This document shows, in pieces, positions 22,478 to 28,744 of a stretch of DNA of 39,233 bases (positions are counted from its first letter, which is position 1; each line of letters starts with the position of its first letter). The notes below the pieces were generated by a model. It had not been told where the DNA came from. It searched no databases and saw only the letters and a list, made by a program, of their open reading frames with translations. The stretch spans positions 1 to 39,233 of the forward strand of contig CAMYOU010000012.1 of assembly GCA_947283485.1 (NCBI GenBank). The letters are read 5' to 3'. This DNA comes from an uncultured Peptostreptococcaceae bacterium (GTDB lineage: Bacteria > Bacillota > Clostridia > Tissierellales > Peptoniphilaceae). A program made the translations under genes and the position numbers.

Positions 22478-23836
22478 ATGGATGAAAGAATGCTCGAAGA
22501 AACTCGGAAGAAAATCGAACGGTTAATCGAGGAAAAAAACCTCGCCGAGATCTGCGATACATTGAACCATCTCAACGAAGTGGAAATTGCGGAGTTACTT
22601 GACGAAGTGGATCCCAAGACGACGTCGATACTCTTTCGCAGTCTGCAAAAAGATGTCGCGGTCGACGTTTTCACGCGTTTCAGCTCGGAACAACAGGAGG
22701 AAATCATCCGATCGTCGACGGATAAAGAAGTCGACGAGCTCATGGGTGAACTCTATTTCGACGATATGATCGACGTCATCGAAGAGATGCCTGCCATGAT
22801 CGTCAACAAAATTCTCAAGGCCTCCACCCCCGACGAGCGCAAGCTCATCAATCAGTTTCTCATGTATCCCGAGGATAGTGCCGGGAGCATCATGACAATC
22901 GAATACGCGACGGTGGGGCGCGAGATGAACGCCAAAGAGGCGCTCCTTCATCTCAAGAACACCGGTGTCAATATGCAGACGATCTTCACCTCCTACGTCA
23001 CGGACGCGACGAGAAAGCTCCTCGGCACCGTGTCGTTAAGAAGTCTCGTGCTTGCGGACGACAATGCGAAGATCGAAGATCTCATGGAGACGGACGTGCT
23101 CTATGTACACGCGGGAGACGACCGAGAGGACGTCGCGCAACTCTTCCAAAAATATGACTTCGTCGCGATTCCCGTCGTCGATAAAGAAGAGCGCATCATC
23201 GGCATCATCACGGTCGACGATATCATGGACGTCATGGAACAGGAGGCCACGGAAGACTTCCAGATCATGGCGGCAATGACGCCTTCGGAAGAAAAATACA
23301 CGGACGCGTCGGTCTTTTCGCTCGCCAAGGCGCGCATCGTGTGGCTGCTCCTGCTTATGATTTCCGCGACGCTTTCCGCGTCGATTCTCGGACATTTTGA
23401 AAACATGCTTGCACAGGTCACCTCGCTCACACTCTTTATCCCCATGCTCATGGACACGAGCGGAAACGCGGGCAGTCAATCGTCGACGCTCATCATCCGC
23501 GGTATTTCGACGGACGATATCAAATTCTCGGATCTCTTCCGCGTCCTGTGGAAAGAATTTCGCGTGGCGATTCTCGTCGGCGTCGTGCTCTCGTGCTTCA
23601 ATTTTGTGCGCATACTCTGGATGCACAATGAATCGACGTCGATTGCGGCGACCGTGTCGGTCACGCTCTTCGGCTCCGTCATCATCGCAAAACTCTTAGG
23701 CGGACTCCTGCCGCTCCTTGCGGAGAAACTCGGCGTGGATCCGGCGGTCATGGCAAGCCCGCTCATCACGACCATCGCGGACGCCTCGACACTGCTTCTC
23801 TATTTCACCATCGCGAAGATTTTCTTACGTTTCTAA
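22478..23836 (+). CDS. mgtE: Magnesium transporter MgtE
   Basis: A 452-residue MgtE channel, the expected length. Order: N-terminal superhelical domain (residues 1-130, LNEVEIAELLDEVDPKTTSILFRSL), two CBS domains (about 135-255, with MTIEYATVGREMNAKEALLHL and VDKEERIIGIITVDDIMDVMEQE), then five membrane segments from about 285. The pore-region motifs are PMLMDTSGNAGSQSSTLIIRGI and MASPLITTIADASTLLLYF, with the conserved Asp in TIADAS. The start at 22478 follows GGAAAGGGGG. In known MgtE, Mg2+ bound between the N and CBS domains closes the pore. Monocistronic. Confidence 0.96.
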   Translation: MDERMLEETRKKIERLIEEKNLAEICDTLNHLNEVEIAELLDEVDPKTTSILFRSLQKDVAVDVFTRFSSEQQEEIIRSSTDKEVDELMGELYFDDMIDVIEEMPAMIVNKILKASTPDERKLINQFLMYPEDSAGSIMTIEYATVGREMNAKEALLHLKNTGVNMQTIFTSYVTDATRKLLGTVSLRSLVLADDNAKIEDLMETDVLYVHAGDDREDVAQLFQKYDFVAIPVVDKEERIIGIITVDDIMDVMEQEATEDFQIMAAMTPSEEKYTDASVFSLAKARIVWLLLLMISATLSASILGHFENMLAQVTSLTLFIPMLMDTSGNAGSQSSTLIIRGISTDDIKFSDLFRVLWKEFRVAILVGVVLSCFNFVRILWMHNESTSIAATVSVTLFGSVIIAKLLGGLLPLLAEKLGVDPAVMASPLITTIADASTLLLYFTIAKIFLRF

Positions 23837-23862
23837 TCGAAACAACGAAATTTGGACAACAG

Positions 23863-23898
23863 AAAACCCCCGTCCGGGAATCGGTACGGGGGTTTTTT
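23863..23898. terminator. Terminator between mgtE and the zinc-ribbon gene
   Basis: AAAACCCCCGT (23863-23873) / ACGGGGGTTTT with a 12-base loop and A/T-runs on both sides; it can serve both convergent genes. Confidence 0.88.
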
Positions 23899-23918
23899 CA
23901 TGCAAACATATTTTTTTG

Positions 23919-24713
23919 TTAGTGAGGCAGTTCTTGGAGCAATTCTCTCGGAAAAGCATTCACCATACTGCGTGCGCAACTTGCAATGATGAGACCGAAG
24001 ATGACGATCACAATGACTGCGATGACAAGACGCACGGTGATGTGTTTGCCGAAAAATTTCATCTCTTCGCCCTCGAGGAGCGCATAGCTCATGAACGTCG
24101 TCGCAACGGTCGCTGCGGCAAGAAGAGAGAGGATGGTCGGGATCAACAAGCCGCGGAACAAGCTTCCCAGTACCCAGCCGACGATGCCTGAAACGGCAAA
24201 TTCCCAAGCGATGTGAAGATTGAGATCTTCGACCTCATCGTTTCCACGGACGGATCGGAGACAGTATTTCACGATGGCGCGTTCGATGACATAGGCGACC
24301 AATGCGTAGATGAGACCTTTTAGAATCCCCAAACCGCCGATGCCGAGTGCGATCCCCGCGAGACCGGTCGTCCACGATTGCAGGACCTGCACCAGTACGA
24401 CAATACCCAGCGCGAGATAAATCCCGCCGTAGCCTTTGCTCCATGCGACGAGTCTTTCCGCATAATGCGACATCTTGCGCATCCAGCCGACAAAACCGCC
24501 TCCTGCACGGTGTGTGCGATTCGGCTCGTCATGCACTTCCGTCCACGTCCCCGAAGCGCGTTTCTCCCCGTCGGAGGAGAATCCTCCCTCCTCGTGTGCG
24601 TCCCTCTTCGGCACCTCGACCTCCGTGTTCTCACGGTCTTCGAGCGGTGCACCGCAATAGGTACAGAACTTACTCATTTCTTGTTGTTCCGTACCGCAGA
24701 CTTTACATTTCAT
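23919..24713 (-). CDS. Zinc-ribbon membrane protein of unknown function
   Basis: A 264-residue protein. The N-terminus is a zinc ribbon (C3-x2-C6 ... C17-x2-C20: MKCKVCG, FCTYCG). A hydrophilic, charged linker follows to about residue 90. The rest is membrane with four to five hydrophobic segments (IYLALGIVVLVQVLQ, GLAGIALGIGGLGILKGLIYALVAYVI, VSGIVGWVLGSLFRG, PTILSLLAAATVATTFMSYALL, LVIAVIVIVIFGLIIASCA). This plan is common in Firmicutes but has no assigned role. The ATG follows AAAGGAG. It ends 21 bases before the bidirectional terminator. Confidence 0.8.
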   Translation of the reverse strand: MKCKVCGTEQQEMSKFCTYCGAPLEDRENTEVEVPKRDAHEEGGFSSDGEKRASGTWTEVHDEPNRTHRAGGGFVGWMRKMSHYAERLVAWSKGYGGIYLALGIVVLVQVLQSWTTGLAGIALGIGGLGILKGLIYALVAYVIERAIVKYCLRSVRGNDEVEDLNLHIAWEFAVSGIVGWVLGSLFRGLLIPTILSLLAAATVATTFMSYALLEGEEMKFFGKHITVRLVIAVIVIVIFGLIIASCARSMVNAFPRELLQELPH

Positions 24714-24838
24714 CTTTTTCTCCTTTCTCCTTTGCTCGGGCGAATCAGACGTGCTTTCGCATCCTTCACAGTTCGCGAACGCACTCGCCTTTGGATCGTG
24801 CGAGACCTCACGATTCGCCGTTTTTGCGGTCTCGTATG

Positions 24839-25114
24839 TTAAAAAAAAGATTCACCGAGATTGGTCCAGAAATAAAAATCGGAATTGTCTCTCGCGACTT
24901 CATAGAATACGCGGATGACGTCCGCGCCGTATTCGGGCATCGCGTCGAGTGCATCCTGCGCGTAAAAGAGATAGACCTCCTCTTTCATCCCCGCGAGAAG
25001 ATCCGCGAGTGCGTCGAGATTTCGCCCGTAATAGAACGGAAAATCAAATCTCTTTGCGAGATACGTATGGGTGATTGCTTTCGTCTTCATCCGTCTGCCG
25101 TCAAGTACAATCAT
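24839..25114 (-). CDS. Barstar-family RNase inhibitor
   Basis: A 91-residue barstar-like protein. It shows the family's MIVLDGRRMKTK start, the helix and loop FPFYYGRNLDALADLLAG (residues about 25-42) that contacts the barnase active site, and an acidic surface. The Tyr and Asp of the interface helix are kept; the Trp usual in this loop is replaced by Ala37. It is cytoplasmic, so it would protect the producer from its own RNase before export. The ATG at 25114 overlaps the barnase stop by four bases (ATGA), giving coupled toxin and immunity production. Confidence 0.93.
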   Translation of the reverse strand: MIVLDGRRMKTKAITHTYLAKRFDFPFYYGRNLDALADLLAGMKEEVYLFYAQDALDAMPEYGADVIRVFYEVARDNSDFYFWTNLGESFF

Positions 25115-25536
25115 TCGGATTCCTCCCAGCGGTTCATGGTTTCATAATGGTCAAGCGTGTAATAAATGAGTCCGTCACTTGAATAGAGAAGACGCTTCGC
25201 TCCTCTGTATCCGCCGTCGTAATCGAGATCCGCTTCATACCAGACTCGATTCGGCGCGTCGGGCAAATGCTTTTCGCGATTCCCGAAGAGATCGCCGCCG
25301 ATCGCCTTGCCCGGTGCGACTTCCGAGAGATTCCCCTTGCGTTCCTCCCAGCCGAGCGCACGCGCTTCTTTCTTCGTAATATACCCATCCGGGAGTTCTC
25401 CATGCGTCGCAACATAGTTGGCAACCGTCTCAAGCGAAAAATCATGCTTTCCCGTCTCGTGCGGTCGCACGAAGTATGCGACGAGAACGAGCAGAAGAAC
25501 GAGGATGGAACGCGTGATCTTTTTGGATCCCTTCAT
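25111..25536 (-). CDS. Barnase-family secreted ribonuclease
   Basis: A 141-residue guanyl-type ribonuclease of the barnase family. Residues 11-23 are a hydrophobic signal or anchor segment. The mature part has LPDGYITKKEARALGW, GKAIGGDLFGNRE, WYEADLDY with catalytic Glu101, RGAKRLLYSSDG with Arg115, and TLDHYETM with catalytic His130: the full triad of barnase (Glu73, Arg87, His102). It should be active. It starts in the ATGA overlap of the ARH-like gene, with AAAGGA upstream, and overlaps its inhibitor gene by four bases. Such RNases act on competitors or on RNA as a nutrient; the target here is unknown. Confidence 0.95.
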   Translation of the reverse strand: MKGSKKITRSILVLLLVLVAYFVRPHETGKHDFSLETVANYVATHGELPDGYITKKEARALGWEERKGNLSEVAPGKAIGGDLFGNREKHLPDAPNRVWYEADLDYDGGYRGAKRLLYSSDGLIYYTLDHYETMNRWEESE

Positions 25537-26477
25537 CGTCTTTTCCTTTCATAGGCTTCCGCCAGTCGTTCGCCGTACGTACGAAACGCGGGTGCTTTCT
25601 CCACCAGACGCTTCTCGCGCGGCAGGTGTTCTTCCCCGAAAAGTGCGCCGAAGAAAGCTCCGTAGATCGCCATCGTCGCGCCGTCCGCGATATAGAGTGC
25701 TTTTTTCGCGGCCTCGTCAAAACGATGCTCCTCTTCGATGAGTGCGCGCGCCATGAGATAAGCGCGTGCGCCCACGCTTCCCGTCTCGCGAGAGAGCGTC
25801 GACTGCACGTTCTCGAGTTCCCGATCCGCCGTCTCGCCCGCCCTTTTTGTCGAGCGCGTGAGGATGAGCTCCGAGAGATACGCCGCCAAGGCTCCTGCCG
25901 CGTCCACGGTATCCTCGTCGCCGTGCGTGAGTGCCGCCGCGTATCGCGCCACGCGAAACGCCCTTTCCGCGTCCCCCGCATAGAAAAGTCCGATCGGAAG
26001 CACACGCACCACCGCATCCGGATCGTCCGCGTCGTTGATCGGGCGATCGACACTCCCGAAAAAGCCCGAGGAAAGCACCTCGATCGTCGTCTCCGATCCG
26101 TCGTACGCATTGCGAAAATCAAGATCCAGAATCGAACCCGCACGCTCGTGCGACTGCTTGCGAATCCAGATCTGATCGCCCTCGGTCGGGACGAAACCCG
26201 TCGCCGAATAGAAGAAGCGAACGAGACTTCGCTTGATCGGAAGATCCGGTGCCATGCCGTATGCCTCCGCCCACAAAAGCGCATCCGCAATGAAGAGTGC
26301 CTCCTTGGGACTCCCTCCCATCGCACAAAAACAGAGGGGCTCGAGCACTTTTGGCGATAGACGCACGCGATTTCCGTAACGCGCACGAATCGTATCGACA
26401 TCCATGTCTCTTGTCATGTAGGCAAACGCCTCGCCCGTTGCAAGACCGAGCATCGATCCCGAAAAAAACGAACGCAT
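25533..26477 (-). CDS. ADP-ribosylglycohydrolase-like protein, degenerate metal site
   Basis: A 314-residue protein of the ADP-ribosylglycohydrolase (DraG/ARH) superfamily. Recognisable parts: MLGLATGEAFAY at the N-terminus (usual G-D-A-x-G has Glu for Asp), THGDEDTVDAAGALAAYLSEL in the middle, and IADGATMAIYGAFFGALFGEEHLP at the C-terminus, where active enzymes have GGDTDT. The second Asp pair of the two-metal site is thus missing and no TDDT motif was found. It may be a pseudoenzyme or a divergent hydrolase. The start at 26477 has AAGGAGG upstream; an upstream in-frame ATG at 26615 lies ahead of the promoter. It overlaps the barnase gene by four bases. Confidence 0.75.
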   Translation of the reverse strand: MRSFFSGSMLGLATGEAFAYMTRDMDVDTIRARYGNRVRLSPKVLEPLCFCAMGGSPKEALFIADALLWAEAYGMAPDLPIKRSLVRFFYSATGFVPTEGDQIWIRKQSHERAGSILDLDFRNAYDGSETTIEVLSSGFFGSVDRPINDADDPDAVVRVLPIGLFYAGDAERAFRVARYAAALTHGDEDTVDAAGALAAYLSELILTRSTKRAGETADRELENVQSTLSRETGSVGARAYLMARALIEEEHRFDEAAKKALYIADGATMAIYGAFFGALFGEEHLPREKRLVEKAPAFRTYGERLAEAYERKRR

Positions 26478-26500
26478 GATTTTCCCCTCCTTTTTCGTAC

Positions 26501-26509
26501 AGTATAGCA
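26501..26509 (-). promoter_or_regulatory. Extended -10 promoter of ARH-barnase-barstar operon
   Basis: The minus strand reads TGCTATACT 24 bases before the ATG at 26477; the -35 is weak. Confidence 0.55.
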
Positions 26510-26642
26510 GAAAAAGACACCTTGTTCCACGCATCCCGAGCCGGAGCGGACGGATTTTTGAAAACGCATCGGAAAGATTTTTCGCAAGATGATTTTCCGT
26601 CGAAACCGCTTCCATAAAAACCCCGCAAACAAAAATTCCATC

Positions 26643-26671
26643 TTGAAAACAAAAAGAATTTCTGCTATTCT
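26643..26671 (+). promoter_or_regulatory. Promoter of the AraC-type regulator gene
   Basis: TTGAAA (26643-26648), 17 bases, TATTCT (26666-26671) with an extended TG. It is followed at once by the Fur-like operator. Confidence 0.75.
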
Positions 26672-26676
26672 TCTAA

Positions 26677-26693
26677 TTGAGAACAGTTATCAA
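26677..26693 (+). promoter_or_regulatory. Fur-like operator
   Basis: TTGAGAA-CAG-TTATCAA is an inverted repeat with one mismatch. Its inner 15 bases, TGAGAACAGTTATCA, match the Firmicute Fur consensus TGATAATNATTATCA at 11 of 14 defined positions. It lies between the -10 and the AAAGGAGG ribosome site, where a repressor would block transcription. Confidence 0.5.
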
Positions 26694-26705
26694 AGGAGGT
26701 TTGTG

Positions 26706-27413
26706 ATGACGATGAATCCTCTCGTTGTATTTGCTCCAACGAATCAAAAAGAGCAGGAAAATTTCATGTATCTTACATATTTTAAGGACGCTTGCGGCGA
26801 AAGACTCTTCTACTCGAGAGATATCATCCCGGGTAAAACGCACGCGAAGATGGTACTCGCCCTTCCGTTCCAATGTGATTGTAAGAGCCTCTGTCTGGAG
26901 ACAAAAGAGATTGTACGCGTTCCCATGCACACGGAAGAACGCGCGATGATTGACGCGCTCATGACGCATACGCACGATGACTTTTCGGGGTCGATCGAGA
27001 TGAATCGAATCGTCTTCTCCCTCTTTGCGCACGCCATCGAAGCAATCGCGACGAAGAGCGTCTGCCCGCTTGAAGAAAAAATCAAACAGGCGATGAAGGA
27101 GATTCTCTCCGCACCCGAGAGCGCACCCGAAGTGGCGGCACTCGCAGAGAAACTCGATACGTCGATCTATCTTTTGCAGAAAGGTTTCAAAAAATTAAGC
27201 GGTATGACCGTCTATACATTTGTGCGCAAGGCGCGTTTTACGAAAGCCGTCCATCTCCTCGAGACGACGGAGAAGAACGTCACGGACATTGCGCTTGACG
27301 TCGGATATGAGAATCCGGGTCAGTTTGCGAAGATGTTCCGCGAGCACGCCGGCATCACGCCGCTCGCCTATCGCAATCAATATCTGCGGGATGCACTTTC
27401 CTTTTCGGAGTAA
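26706..27413 (+). CDS. AraC-family transcriptional regulator
   Basis: A 235-residue regulator. Residues 1-125 form an unassigned N-terminal sensing part, with paired cysteines in FQCDCKSLCLE (residues about 57-67). Residues about 140-232 are the AraC-type double helix-turn-helix: AALAEKLDTSIYLLQKGFKKLSGMTVYTFVRKARFTKAVHLLE, then NVTDIALDVGYENPGQFAKMFREHAGITPLAYR, the family signature. The ATG at 26706 follows AAAGGAGG. It sits behind a Fur-like box and directly upstream of flavodoxin, so an iron-responsive activator of flavodoxin is a reasonable inference, not shown. The Cys residues could bind metal or sense redox. Confidence 0.85.
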   Translation: MTMNPLVVFAPTNQKEQENFMYLTYFKDACGERLFYSRDIIPGKTHAKMVLALPFQCDCKSLCLETKEIVRVPMHTEERAMIDALMTHTHDDFSGSIEMNRIVFSLFAHAIEAIATKSVCPLEEKIKQAMKEILSAPESAPEVAALAEKLDTSIYLLQKGFKKLSGMTVYTFVRKARFTKAVHLLETTEKNVTDIALDVGYENPGQFAKMFREHAGITPLAYRNQYLRDALSFSE

Positions 27414-27435
27414 TTCTTTCTTTTTTTGAGTAGTG

Positions 27436-27451
27436 GTTAGTCATTGCTAAC
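27436..27451 (+). promoter_or_regulatory. Inverted repeat upstream of flavodoxin
   Basis: GTTAG (27436-27440) / CTAAC (27447-27451) with a 6-base spacer, just upstream of a possible TATGAT -10. A likely binding site for a regulator, perhaps the AraC-type protein. Confidence 0.45.
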
Positions 27452-27482
27452 GCTATGATGGTTCTTGAAAGGAGGAATTCCC

Positions 27483-27899
27483 TTGACAACAACGATTGTT
27501 TATTGGTCCGGTACGGGCAACACTGAAGAGATGAGTCTTCTCATCGAAGAAGGTCTCAAAGAAAAAGGTGCGACCGTCAACCGCGGCTATGTCGGAGAGG
27601 TGGATGACGATACGGTATTAAATTCCGATCTCATCGTCCTCGGTTGCCCTTCGATGGGAGATGAAATTCTCGAAGAATCCGAGTTTGAACCTTGGATGTC
27701 GGAAATCGAAGGACGCCTAAGCGGCAAGAAAGTTGCTCTCTTCGGCTCTTACGATTGGGGCGACGGACAATGGATGCGCGATTGGCAAGAGCGTCTTGAA
27801 AATGCACTCGCCGATGTCGTCGCAACGCACATTTGTCACTTGACGCCCGAGGGCGAGACTGCGGACGCATGCAAAGCATTCGGAGCATCCCTCGCATAA
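27483..27899 (+). CDS. Flavodoxin
   Basis: A 138-residue short-chain flavodoxin, a soluble FMN electron carrier that replaces ferredoxin when iron is scarce. The phosphate loop is WSGTGNTEEM (residues about 8-17), and the isoalloxazine-binding loops are GCPSMGDEILEESEFEPW and FGSYDWGDGQWMRDW, as in clostridial flavodoxins. The start is TTG at 27483, seven bases after AAAGGAGG; an in-frame TTG further upstream overlaps the ribosome site. The upstream gene is an AraC-type regulator and the downstream DUF3793 gene overlaps its 3' end. Confidence 0.95.
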   Translation: MTTTIVYWSGTGNTEEMSLLIEEGLKEKGATVNRGYVGEVDDDTVLNSDLIVLGCPSMGDEILEESEFEPWMSEIEGRLSGKKVALFGSYDWGDGQWMRDWQERLENALADVVATHICHLTPEGETADACKAFGASLA

Positions 27900-28474
27900 G
27901 TTTCCGGGACGATCCGGCGCGCAAACTCTCAATCCTCTTAGCGCCTCTCATCACCGGTGCAAAACCCATGACGCTCTTGCGTCTGTCGCAAGACAACGGC
28001 ATGAAAGAATATTTCGAATGCCATGGTGAGCATCTGATGAGTACGCTCGGTCTTCGTGCCAAACTTTTCCGCGCAGATGCTCGCGGAAATGTCTACCTCT
28101 TCTATGACGAGAAAAATCTTGCAACTACACTCGAGGATGAAAAATCCAAATGCATTCTCACCGAGTGTGGATACACCGGTTTTTCCGTCGAAGATCACAT
28201 AAGTCGCCTGATCGCAAGATCCGGCAACTCCATAAGCCATGAAAGCGGCATCTTTTTCGGCATCCCCGCCGAAGATGTTCGCGGATTTTGTCAAAACAAA
28301 AAATGCCTACTGCGAGGTTATTTCTCCGTCTATTCCGATGTCGAACGTGCCGAGAAAATTTTTCGACAATACGGAGCCTCAAAAAAACTCATGACCCTTC
28401 CGGGGGTCGAACCCTCTACCTTCAAACACCTCTTTTGTAAGGAGACAAACTTCGCAAATACCTATTCCATGTAG
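27869..28474 (+). CDS. DUF3793 family protein
   Basis: About 201 residues if the ATG at 27869 is used; a TTG at 27833 is also possible, and no clear ribosome site marks either. The family opening is recognisable as SILLAPLITGAKPMTLLRL (compare A-P-T-L-A-G-x-K-x-A-x-L-F). Later parts match the family's pattern: VYLFYDEKNLA, GYTGFSVEDHISRLIAR and HESGIFFGIPAEDVRGFCQN. No catalytic motif is visible; a few Cys residues occur (TECGY, QNKKC, FCKE). DUF3793 proteins have no known function but often sit beside flavodoxin genes in anaerobic Firmicutes, as here. The gene overlaps the flavodoxin 3' end and ends at a terminator. Confidence 0.75.
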   Translation: MQSIRSIPRISFRDDPARKLSILLAPLITGAKPMTLLRLSQDNGMKEYFECHGEHLMSTLGLRAKLFRADARGNVYLFYDEKNLATTLEDEKSKCILTECGYTGFSVEDHISRLIARSGNSISHESGIFFGIPAEDVRGFCQNKKCLLRGYFSVYSDVERAEKIFRQYGASKKLMTLPGVEPSTFKHLFCKETNFANTYSM

Positions 28475-28505
28475 AAAAGCAAGCCATGCCATAGCTTGCT
28501 TTTTT
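28475..28505 (+). terminator. Terminator of the flavodoxin-DUF3793 operon
   Basis: AAAAGCAAGC (28475-28484) / GCTTGCTTTT with a 9-base loop and a run of T. Confidence 0.9.
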
Positions 28506-28659
28506 ACTTGTCAAAAACTCTTTCATCGTCGCTTTTACGCAGTCTTCGACGGTGCCAATTCTTTCTCAAAGCTCTTTTTCTGTACGACGCGTACGAGAAC
28601 CCTCTTTTCTCTTAGAATGGCTTGTTTTCGCTTTATCTCGTACTTTTTTATTTTCTTGA

Positions 28660-28675
28660 TTACAATATGTAGTGA
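28660..28675 (+). promoter_or_regulatory. Upstream NrdR-like box
   Basis: TTACAATATGTAGTGA matches the NrdR consensus ACACTATATATAGTGT at 11 of 16 positions, 42 bases (four helical turns) upstream of the second box. Confidence 0.6.
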
Positions 28676-28691
28676 TTCGTCTTGATTTTTG

Positions 28692-28720
28692 TTGCATTTT
28701 GATACTATATATAGTATACT
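28692..28720 (+). promoter_or_regulatory. nrdDG promoter with second NrdR-like box
   Basis: TTGCAT (28692-28697), 17 bases, TATACT (28715-28720). ATACTATATATAGTAT at 28702-28717 is a perfect palindrome close to the NrdR consensus and overlaps the -10. Confidence 0.75.
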
Positions 28721-28744
28721 CGTGCTATCAGGGAGGAATGAACT

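Noticed and set aside
24801..24834. Inverted repeat CGAGACC / GGTCTCG as the barstar terminator
   Set aside because: The loop is long (20 bases) and there is no T-run after it on the minus strand; it could be chance.
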